NCBI GenBank assembly: GCA_025057755.1
Contig: JANWVC010000003.1
Location: 62,001-126,000 of the forward strand
Length of the DNA: 64,000 bases
Reading direction: 5' to 3'
Origin: Limisphaera sp.
Lineage (GTDB): Bacteria > Verrucomicrobiota > Verrucomicrobiia > Limisphaerales > Limisphaeraceae
Shown: positions 53,593 through 61,026 of the stretch, piece by piece
Position numbering within the stretch: the first letter of the stretch is position 1
Layout of the letters: every line of letters starts with the position of its first letter
Notes under the pieces: generated by a model
Seen by the model: only the letters and a program-made list of their open reading frames with translations
What the model was told of the DNA's origin: nothing
The model's database searches: none
Translations under genes and position numbers: made by a program

Positions 53593-54011
53593 CCATTTCC
53601 CTTTTGGCAATCCTTTGTCGGATGCAATGGCTGAAAGATGGGCATTTCTGGTTAGCCCTGCAGAGTCGGGGGTACTGGTTGGAATCCCTACCGCAAGCTC
53701 GGGTTTGGGCGGAACATCAGCTTGAGAATCTTCGCGCGGATCTGTGATGGCTCATGGGATGTTACAACGCCAGTGAAGAGCGGGCATATGAGCTTCGACG
53801 GCATTCGGAGCAACTAACATTTGAACTGGAGCAGGCCCGGTTAAAGATCGCCCTAATTCCGGAGGTTTTGACCAATTGGCTGCGGGCCGGTGCGGTTCGA
53901 GATGAAAGATTTCCCAAGGCGTTCAAGATTATCGTCGCGCTTCATCAGGGAGTTTTCAACTTCAATGGCGCTACCGATAATGCCTTTCCAATTGGGAAAA
54001 CCTTGCATTGA
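53556..54011 (+). pseudogene. Broken gene for a membrane/coiled-coil protein, family unknown
   Basis: One frame, overlapping the end of exbD and interrupted only by a TGA at 53745-53747. Before the stop: VARLNAVAISLLAILCRMQW (one membrane helix), then a helical stretch ending EHQLENLRADL. After it: ASEERAYELRRHSEQLTFEL, then EQARLKIALI (coiled coil), and ends FPIGKTLH. The pattern is that of a single-pass membrane protein with a periplasmic or cytoplasmic coiled coil. Position after exbD suggests a role in the same TonB system. Not recognised as a known family. Confidence 0.5.
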
Positions 54012-54336
54012 AGAAGCCTGGGTCCGATACCCCCTCCAAGGGGCCATCCCAGCTTCCCCTGCGCGTGGCCGACAATCGTATTCGCCTGACTCAGGCGTGG
54101 TGGAGGCTTCGGCTCGCGGGAACAAGACTCTCTTCAGGCAACCATGTCTTGCAACAATGGTCCACCACGGTCCGAAAATGTCGCGGGCGCTGTTTCTTTG
54201 GCTATGGCTGTGTTCGCCGCGTCAGCCGGTCTGAATGCGGAAGGCCCTGGCGCGTTTCTGTTTCAGCCACGCATTGTCCAAGGCTTGGTTGCGTTGTTGA
54301 TTGTCAGAGGGCCCCGGACCTCTGATAATGTGGTGG
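54012..54336. other. Gap before pyrF, about 325 bases
   Basis: Contains short frames only (for example 54144-54404 with a hydrophobic stretch AVSLAMAVFAASAGLNA); perhaps the tail of the decayed region. The pyrF promoter should lie here. Confidence 0.35.
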
Positions 54337-55044
54337 ATGCGCAATCCGATTCTTGTGGCATTGGACGTTCCCACGATGGATCAGGCGCTCGCACTGGTCC
54401 ATGAGTTGGCTCCAGTGGTGGGCGGGTTTAAAATCGGAAGTGAGCTTTTTACCGCAGCCGGTCCCGAAATCGTGCGCATGGTACGCGCCACGGGCTCGAC
54501 CGTGTTCTTGGACCTCAAATTTCATGATATCCCCAATACGGTGGCCCGAGCGGTCGCTGCTGCAGTGCGTTTAGACGTGCAAATGCTGACAGTGCATGCC
54601 AGCGGCGGGTTCAGCATGATGCAAGCTGCCGAGGACTCGGCCCAACGCACGGCTTCCCTGACAGGTCGGAATGCGCCTTTGGTGCTCGGGGTAACGGTCC
54701 TGACCAGTTTGGACGGCCCAGCCCTGGCAGAAGTCGGTTGTGACGACCATGTGGGGCGACAGGTGGAGCGTCTAGCTACGCTTGCTGTCCGCGCCGGGCT
54801 CCGCGGTCTGGTGTGTTCCCCGCTTGAAGTAGCGGGGCTGCGACAGATTCTCCCCTCGCGGATCAAGCTAGTGACGCCAGGGATTCGGCCCGAGGGTCAG
54901 GACCCATCCGACCAACGTCGAACGCTGACACCGCAAGAAGCCCTAGCGGCCGGCGCAGACTGGATGGTGATCGGCCGGCCGATCACGGGGGCCTCAAACC
55001 CGAGAAAAATGGCCGAAGCGATCTGGGCTGCGCTGCAAACGTGA
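54337..55044 (+). CDS. pyrF: Orotidine 5'-phosphate decarboxylase
   Basis: About 235 residues from ATG 54337, chosen because the family starts a few residues before ILVALDVPT; ATG 54328 is possible, and neither has a clear ribosome site. Motifs: FKIGSELFTAAGPEIVR, the catalytic LDLKFHDIPNTVARAV, TVHASGG, LGVTVLTS, LVCSPLEV, VTPGIRPEG and MVIGRPITGASNP. It makes UMP from OMP, the last step of de novo pyrimidine synthesis. No other pyr gene adjoins. Confidence 0.93.
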   Translation: MRNPILVALDVPTMDQALALVHELAPVVGGFKIGSELFTAAGPEIVRMVRATGSTVFLDLKFHDIPNTVARAVAAAVRLDVQMLTVHASGGFSMMQAAEDSAQRTASLTGRNAPLVLGVTVLTSLDGPALAEVGCDDHVGRQVERLATLAVRAGLRGLVCSPLEVAGLRQILPSRIKLVTPGIRPEGQDPSDQRRTLTPQEALAAGADWMVIGRPITGASNPRKMAEAIWAALQT

Positions 55045-55097
55045 TCTGAAAACCGTCTGCGTTCATAAATAAATAAACTGTCATTGGCATCGGTCTA

Positions 55098-55976
55098 ATG
55101 ATGGAATTGATGAGAGTCCCTTGCCGGCGATTCCGGGCGATGGTCTTGTCAGGTCAATCGATGTTGGCGAAATTCCGACGTGGTGGTACAGACCACGCAA
55201 AGCTCGAAAAGGCATGGAGATGGCGCTCCATCATGTTGCTGGCTGCGTCGCCAGGCTTGGTCGTGTTGGGCAGTCTTAACGAGGGCTGTGTAGGCCGACC
55301 TGCTCCGCAGAGCGCATCTGATGAGCCGGGCAGCTTTTTTCGAAGCTGCAGTTTGGATGATTGGCATCCTCCCACTGGCGACTGGCAGGTCGTAGGTGAG
55401 GTCGAACTTGACTATGCGGATCCTCGTCGGTTTCGCGCTCGACCTGGCGAAGGCGTGTTGTGGAACGGGCCACAAGGAAGGACAGTTCATTTGGTGTCGA
55501 GAGCCGAGTTCGGCGATGCAGTAATTCGATTGGAGTTTTGCCTACCGCGCCGATCCAACTCAGGCGTTTACGTCATGGGCCGTTATGAGATCCAGATCTA
55601 TGACAGTTTCGGTGTGACTCGGGACAAGTATCCTGGGATCGAATGCGGCGGCATATATCCCCGATGGGTCAACAATCGAGAGGTAGAAGGGCATTCGCCA
55701 CGTGTGAATGCCAGTCGACCTCCCGGAGAATGGCAAAGTTTTGAAATTCTGTTTCGGGCACCTCGATTTGATCCTGCAGGCCGTAAAGTCGAAAATGCCC
55801 GTTTTGTCCGCGTCATCCACAATGGGATTGTCGTTCACGAAAACGTGGAAGTTCACGGCCCAACTCGTTCCGCGCTCTTCGAAGACGAACAATCGCGCGG
55901 CCCGCTCATGCTTCAGGGAGATCACGGTCCTGTTGCTTTTCGCAACATTTTCGTGCGCCCCTTATGGCTACCTTGA
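55098..55976 (+). CDS. DUF1080 / 3-keto-disaccharide hydrolase domain protein
   Basis: Up to 292 residues. The start is uncertain: ATG 55098, ATG 55161 or ATG 55233. The last gives a hydrophobic stretch and the LNEGC lipobox-like end but no basic n-region. The domain about 85-290 has DUF1080 features: RRSNSGVYVMGRYEIQIYDS, GIECGGIYPRWV and the terminal GPLMLQGDHGPVAFRNIFVR. DUF1080 is a concanavalin-like jelly-roll fold abundant in Verrucomicrobiota and Planctomycetota; one characterised group hydrolyses 3-keto-glycosides. It is probably exported or membrane-anchored. No partner oxidoreductase is seen beside it. Confidence 0.8.
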   Translation: MMELMRVPCRRFRAMVLSGQSMLAKFRRGGTDHAKLEKAWRWRSIMLLAASPGLVVLGSLNEGCVGRPAPQSASDEPGSFFRSCSLDDWHPPTGDWQVVGEVELDYADPRRFRARPGEGVLWNGPQGRTVHLVSRAEFGDAVIRLEFCLPRRSNSGVYVMGRYEIQIYDSFGVTRDKYPGIECGGIYPRWVNNREVEGHSPRVNASRPPGEWQSFEILFRAPRFDPAGRKVENARFVRVIHNGIVVHENVEVHGPTRSALFEDEQSRGPLMLQGDHGPVAFRNIFVRPLWLP

Positions 55977-56988
55977 TCGGCGTGCTGCCGCGCCGCCGCG
56001 TGCATAGCCTTTCGAGTCGCAGACGGGCGCCAAAAGGCGTTCCCTATTGAGGGCCACGCTCAGGCCTCAACCACTTTTGGGAAGGCGGGGGCTTTGACTT
56101 GGCCTCAGGTGCGTATTGGCGCTCAACGTTTGCCGAGTTGGTGCAAGGATCTCACATAAGACCCGACCTCTGCTTTTTCATGTATCCTCCTGCGCAGCGG
56201 ATCAAGTAGGCGCTGACGGGCGGCCGCCCCGTTGTCTACCATCGCCACAGAGCAGGTAAAGGCGGTTCCGGCCACGCGTGTAAACAAGGCGGGCCATGCT
56301 TTAACAGTGAACATGTTTTCCTGGAGGCCTCAGTACACACTTCACACTTTTGAGCCACTCCGGATTGAAGTACGCTAAAACCGCCGAGCGAAATCTCGCC
56401 CACAAGTTGCCTTGAATCCCAAGAGACTTCCGGAGAATCGGTCGTGCCGAAGCCGCGCTCGATCCGGTGAAGGCCTGACAATCTGCTGCCTTTTCAATCA
56501 GAATCAGCGCTTAATGATCGGTCCTCCGATTTGCGGCGTCTCAGGGGGATTGAGATCTCTCCTGCCGGGTGGGGTTCCTCAACACGAGCGCTTGCAGAGC
56601 CGATGCGATCCATGCAGGCCCACCGCTGAATCAACCGCTGCTAGCGATGCATTACCCGCGGCAAATGCAAGCCGAGGCCCTGCCACAAAATAATCTCAGG
56701 AACGCAGGATCACCCAAGCAGGCTGCCAAGGATGGTTTCTTGCCGAGGTTCGAATCGAGCGGATCCAATTTCTGCAACTCCCCAAGCGCTGCTCAAGGCT
56801 TCCATGAGGCGAGTTGGGTGCTGCTGCATTCGTCTCTGGGCTGAATCCGGCCATTTGCTATCCCAATTCCGGGCGTTCCGGGCGCTTGTCCAAACGGCAG
56901 AACCACGCTGACTTGAGAGGAAAAGGAAGGCGGTTTTCCAATTCATTCTCGGCAGACGGGCTAAGAGGCTAAGGGAAAAGCAGGGCAG
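55977..56988. other. About 1 kb with no supported gene
   Basis: Convergent gap between the DUF1080 gene and the radical SAM gene. Several frames of 60-95 codons exist on both strands, none with a family motif or ribosome site. Terminators for both neighbours should be here but no strong hairpin with a T-tract stands out. Decayed coding DNA is possible. Confidence 0.35.
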
Positions 56989-58098
56989 TCAAATGCGGGA
57001 ATCGAAACGATACAATCCTGCTTGTTCGGTCTCCCCCCGGGCGCGTTGCCATTCCTCAGCTGTGATGCGCCGTTGCAAGTCAGGGTATTTGTGTCGGTTA
57101 TCCCGGACGGTCATCAACCCGGCAGGGTGATACTGGTCCATGAGATTGATCCAAGTGTGCGGCGAGATTTCGCGAGCCAACCACGCAGCAACTGCCGCGG
57201 TGCCAGCCAAGTTCCCCGGCATTACCAAGTGCCGGACGAGCAACCCGCGCCGCGCGAGTCCATTTGGATCCAATACCAGGTCGCCCACTTGGCGATGCAT
57301 TTCGCGAATGGCAGCACGGGCCACCTCGGGATAATCCAACGCCTGCGCCAAGCGGTTAGAGACGTCGGGCGACCAAAATTTAAAGTCCGGCATGTAAATG
57401 TCTACGACCCCCTCCAGCCATCGCAGAGTATCCACCGAATCATATCCGCTAGAGTTGTAAACTATGGGTAGGCGCAAGCCAGCGTCAGCTGCAATGGCCA
57501 ATGCCTCCAATAATTGCGCCACTACGTGAGACGGAGTGACCCAGTTGATGTTGTGGCACCCGGCGGCTTGGAGAGACAACATGACTTTGGCCAGTTCAGA
57601 GGCAGTCATGGGTTGACCTGCTGGTTGATGACTGATCTCATAATTCTGGCAGAAAACGCAACGCAGATTACAGCCTGCTAAGAAGATCGTCCCAGATCCC
57701 CGCCAACCACGAAGGCAGTCTTCCTCTCCGAAGTGTGGGAACGCAGAGGCTACTCGAGCCAAGCGTCCAATGCGACATATCCCAGTAGCATTAGCGAGTC
57801 GATTGACGCCACACCGGCGGGGACATTGCCGGCACGAAGCCAGGGCAGCTCGAGCTTTTTGCGCTCTTTCGTGCAACTCGCCCGAACGCGCGAGTCGGAC
57901 ATAAGCAGGCCATGACGGGGCAACACTTTCCCGTTGCAGGCTAGGAGTTCGCCAGTGGTCCGGAGCGGAGCCTGACGGAGCCGAGTCCAGCTTCGGGTTC
58001 GAGCGCGTCGGCTGAGGCGACGTGCCTTGGGTCAAGGGCTGATCTCCATTGAACTCTGGCTCTCCGCCTCTTGTGGATTGGAAGATGCGGGAATCCAT
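56989..58098 (-). CDS. Radical SAM protein, PflA/AmmeMemo-like
   Basis: 369 residues at the longest start (ATG 58098), which overlaps the glycosidase gene by 67 bases; the first 60 residues look unstructured and the true start may be later. A Cys-rich segment (CRQCPRRCGVNR, then GICRIG) precedes the cluster motif GCNLRCVFCQNYEISHQPAG. The barrel has NINWVTPSHVV, YNSSGYDSVDTLRWLEGVVD and IYMPDFKFW, then LVRHLVMPG. This resembles the YfmT/PflX group of pyruvate formate-lyase activase-like enzymes. Substrate unknown. Co-transcription with the glycosidase operon is likely from the overlap. Confidence 0.8.
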   Translation of the reverse strand: MDSRIFQSTRGGEPEFNGDQPLTQGTSPQPTRSNPKLDSAPSGSAPDHWRTPSLQRESVAPSWPAYVRLARSGELHERAQKARAALASCRQCPRRCGVNRLANATGICRIGRLARVASAFPHFGEEDCLRGWRGSGTIFLAGCNLRCVFCQNYEISHQPAGQPMTASELAKVMLSLQAAGCHNINWVTPSHVVAQLLEALAIAADAGLRLPIVYNSSGYDSVDTLRWLEGVVDIYMPDFKFWSPDVSNRLAQALDYPEVARAAIREMHRQVGDLVLDPNGLARRGLLVRHLVMPGNLAGTAAVAAWLAREISPHTWINLMDQYHPAGLMTVRDNRHKYPDLQRRITAEEWQRARGETEQAGLYRFDSRI

Positions 58099-60347
58099 AG
58101 CGCCACATCAATATACTGTCCGCCGCGTGTCTGGCGACAATGCACAGCAAGTAGATTTCGTCCCGGTCTGAGGGTGGCCAAGGCTTCGGCTCGCGCGGGC
58201 AGAACGACGTAGTCCGTTGTGTAACCCTTCGCCTCAAATGCGAGCACGCCATTGATCCAAATGGCCACATCCTCATCGTGATGCAGGAGCAAGCGTACCT
58301 CCCGCGGCAATGCATCCTGACATTCAAAGGTGCGACGGAGCCAGATTTCAGATCCTGACCACGGGGTTTGGACATAAGCCCCTGGCGTCCCATGCGTGCC
58401 GAATCCGGCCAACCCCTCGGGCCAATCGGCGTCGTTATAATCAGGCCGTTGCCAGCCCTCAGCCGGATCCTGGAAGCGGTATCGCCAAGAAACCGGCTGA
58501 ATGAAGGCCGGGGGACTCAAGAACGAACCGGGCCAAGGGGCTAGGGAAGCTCGGTTGATTTTGCGGAGCCATGCAACATCGAGTTTGCTGATCGCGCGAT
58601 CATAGGTGAGCAAGCCATTGCATTCGGTTTCCACGTCTGTGGTTTGAGTATACACTGCTGCACTGAGACCGCTGATGCGGTGGAGCTGCCAAACCTGTTG
58701 AAGCAATCGCTGATATCGCGCAGCCAAGGCCGGAGCATCTAACAACATCACATAACCCCAGAATTGGGTGGACCAGGTGTGCCCTGGCACTGCCAGTCCC
58801 AGGCCTCCGAATTCACCCAATACGGCTGCCCGAGTGGCCTCCGGCGCCGGCGACACCGGCCCGGGGTAACTATGCACGTCCACAAGGTCGCCCACGTGTC
58901 GGTCCGTCCAACCGCTGGCGTTGCTGACCAATCGGTCCGGATCCATTTCCTTGATCCACACCGTTAGCCGCTCCGTGTCGTATTGCCCCCAACCTTCGTT
59001 GAAGAGCACCCATACAACAATGCAGGGGTGATTTCTACGGGCCTCTACCAATCGTTGTAACTCCGCCTCGAACTGCATGCGCGTTTCGGGTGTGTGGTTC
59101 TCTCCGCTCGGCATATCCTGCCAGACCAATAGTCCCAGTCGGTCACACCACCAGTACCATCGTTCGGGCTCGACCTTGACATGTTTGCGCGCGAGGTTGA
59201 ATCCGGCTGCTTTCAGGAATTCCAGGTCCGCACGCATGGCGTCGTCCGAGGGCGGTGTGTAAATCCCATCCGGCCAGTAGCCCTGATCCAGCGTCCCCAG
59301 TTGAAACACGATTCGCCCATTCAGCGCGATGCGAGCGCGCCCATCCTCGCCAGTCCGCAAGGTAATGGTCCGAAGGCCGAAATAACTCCGCACCCGGTCC
59401 ACCTCCTGACCATTTTGCAACAGTTCCACATGCAGGTCATAAAGGAACGGATCGTCCGGTGACCACAATCGGGGCTCGGCTATGCGCAACCAAAGATCCT
59501 GAGCAACTGGACCGGTGACCCGCCCCACCTCCGCGCCTGCCGCCGTGGCGACCGCTCGGATCGACAGTTCCTCGCCCATCCGAGAAGGTTCTACCCGCAA
59601 CCGAAGTCCATTGAGCTCAGATCGCAACACCAACCGATTGATGCACGGATCCGGCACCGGTTCTAGCCAGACCGTTTGCCAAATGCCGCTAGAGGGTGTG
59701 TAAAAAATACCCTCATTCCGATGCGCCTGTTTGCCCCGTGGTTGACCGCCCTCAGTGGGATCCTCAACTGCCACCAACAATTCGTGCACCTGGCGGTTGA
59801 CCAGCATTTCCGTGATATCGAAGCTGAAAGCATCGTACCCTCCCCGGTGCTCACCTGCCCACTGGCCATTGACCCACACGCGACAGGCCCAATCAACTGC
59901 GCCAAAATGCAGACGGATCCGGAGCCCCGACCAAGCTTCCGGGATGCGGAACGAACGGCGGTACCACAACTGTTCGTCGGGCCGCAACCGCCGCCCGACG
60001 CCGCTGAGGCCCGATTCCAGCGGAAAGGGCACCAAGATCCAACCTTCCCATTCATCCGGCGGGGTGCTTCGACCACTTGTAGTGATCGCATACTCCCATA
60101 AGCCATTTAAATTCAGCCAGTTCTCGCGCACCAATTGCGGGCGCGGATATTCGGGCCAGACCCGATCCGGTCGAACCTCAGCAGCCCATCGGGTCGTCAT
60201 GGTACCCGGGACGATGCGCCAGTCTTCCGTGCTCCCAGCCAAGACGTCCAAACTCAGGCCACCGCACCAAGCGGCTGCCGTTAAAAGCCATACTAACGAG
60301 GCATCCCACACCCCCCGGCGGGGCTGAGAAAGGCAAGCCCTCCGCAC
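58032..60347 (-). CDS. Glycoside hydrolase family 2 protein with C-terminal sugar-binding-like domain
   Basis: About 771 residues from a GTG at 60347, which gives a signal peptide with an RR-containing n-region and the core LVWLLTAAAWCGGLSL; the frame extends further but into the regulator gene. Domains: N-terminal jelly roll (NLNGLWEYAI, LWYRRSFRIP, HFGAVDWACRVWVNG), an immunoglobulin-like domain, and a TIM barrel with acid/base Glu in WVLFNEGWGQYD (about 447) and nucleophile-type Glu in AVLGEFGGLG (about 510). A second jelly-roll domain closes the protein (WLRRTFECQDALPREVRLLL, IWINGVLAFEAKG). Probably a secreted beta-galactosidase, glucuronidase or mannosidase. It follows the regulator gene after 37 bases. 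Confidence 0.82.
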   Translation of the reverse strand: MRRACLSQPRRGVWDASLVWLLTAAAWCGGLSLDVLAGSTEDWRIVPGTMTTRWAAEVRPDRVWPEYPRPQLVRENWLNLNGLWEYAITTSGRSTPPDEWEGWILVPFPLESGLSGVGRRLRPDEQLWYRRSFRIPEAWSGLRIRLHFGAVDWACRVWVNGQWAGEHRGGYDAFSFDITEMLVNRQVHELLVAVEDPTEGGQPRGKQAHRNEGIFYTPSSGIWQTVWLEPVPDPCINRLVLRSELNGLRLRVEPSRMGEELSIRAVATAAGAEVGRVTGPVAQDLWLRIAEPRLWSPDDPFLYDLHVELLQNGQEVDRVRSYFGLRTITLRTGEDGRARIALNGRIVFQLGTLDQGYWPDGIYTPPSDDAMRADLEFLKAAGFNLARKHVKVEPERWYWWCDRLGLLVWQDMPSGENHTPETRMQFEAELQRLVEARRNHPCIVVWVLFNEGWGQYDTERLTVWIKEMDPDRLVSNASGWTDRHVGDLVDVHSYPGPVSPAPEATRAAVLGEFGGLGLAVPGHTWSTQFWGYVMLLDAPALAARYQRLLQQVWQLHRISGLSAAVYTQTTDVETECNGLLTYDRAISKLDVAWLRKINRASLAPWPGSFLSPPAFIQPVSWRYRFQDPAEGWQRPDYNDADWPEGLAGFGTHGTPGAYVQTPWSGSEIWLRRTFECQDALPREVRLLLHHDEDVAIWINGVLAFEAKGYTTDYVVLPARAEALATLRPGRNLLAVHCRQTRGGQYIDVALWIPASSNPQEAESQSSMEISP

Positions 60348-60384
60348 TTCCCGAACGGGAGCCGAATGTGATAGAAGGCTCTGC

Positions 60385-61026
60385 TCAACCCCGGAGGTAT
60401 TTAGCCACTGCCTCGGTGCGGGAGCGCACGTGGAGTTTTTCATAAATTCGCCGAATGTAATTGCGCACCGTGTGAATGCTGACGCCCAATTTGTCCGCAA
60501 TTTCCTTGTACGCTCGTCCTTCGGCCAAGCCCTCCAAAACTTCCCGTTCGCGGGGCGACAGCTCGGCCGCCGGGTCCGGGCGGGGAGGAGGTTGTTGAAA
60601 GGAGGTCACGATTTTCCGTGCGATGGGGGCTGACATAGGGGATCCTCCTCCGTGCACCTCGCGGATTGCATCCAACAATCGGGGTGGCGCCAACCGCTTG
60701 AGCAAATAGCCCGTGGCTCCAGCTGCCAACGCTCGGAAAATGCGGTCTGTATCCTCAAAGACGGTTAACATGACAATCTGGGTATCCGGCAGTAAGGGCT
60801 TCAGACGCTGCACGCACTCGATGCCATCCAGGTTGCCCAGGTTGATGTCCATCAAGACCACATCCGGCCGATCAGCGGGCAATAAAGCCAAGGCCTCCTC
60901 GCCGCTGGCACAAGCCCGCACGCAACAAAACCCCTTCGCTTGGTCGATGTAAGCCGCAATTTGTTCTCTCAGCTCGGCCTCATCATCCACGATAGCCACA
61001 CGGATTGGTTCCGCTCGAGTTTTCAT
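60385..61026 (-). CDS. NarL/LuxR-family response regulator
   Basis: 213 residues from ATG 61026. Receiver domain with VDDE (Asp14-15), phosphoacceptor Asp60 (VLMDINLGNLDGIE), Thr in MLTVFED and Lys in YLLKRLAPP. C-terminal LuxR-type helix-turn-helix about 150-195: LSPREREVLEGLAEGRAYKE, IADKLGVSIHTVRNYIRR. A DNA-binding regulator. The ATG overlaps the stop of the sensor kinase (ATGA), so the two are an obligate pair. It probably controls the downstream glycosidase gene and itself. Confidence 0.9.
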   Translation of the reverse strand: MKTRAEPIRVAIVDDEAELREQIAAYIDQAKGFCCVRACASGEEALALLPADRPDVVLMDINLGNLDGIECVQRLKPLLPDTQIVMLTVFEDTDRIFRALAAGATGYLLKRLAPPRLLDAIREVHGGGSPMSAPIARKIVTSFQQPPPRPDPAAELSPREREVLEGLAEGRAYKEIADKLGVSIHTVRNYIRRIYEKLHVRSRTEAVAKYLRG

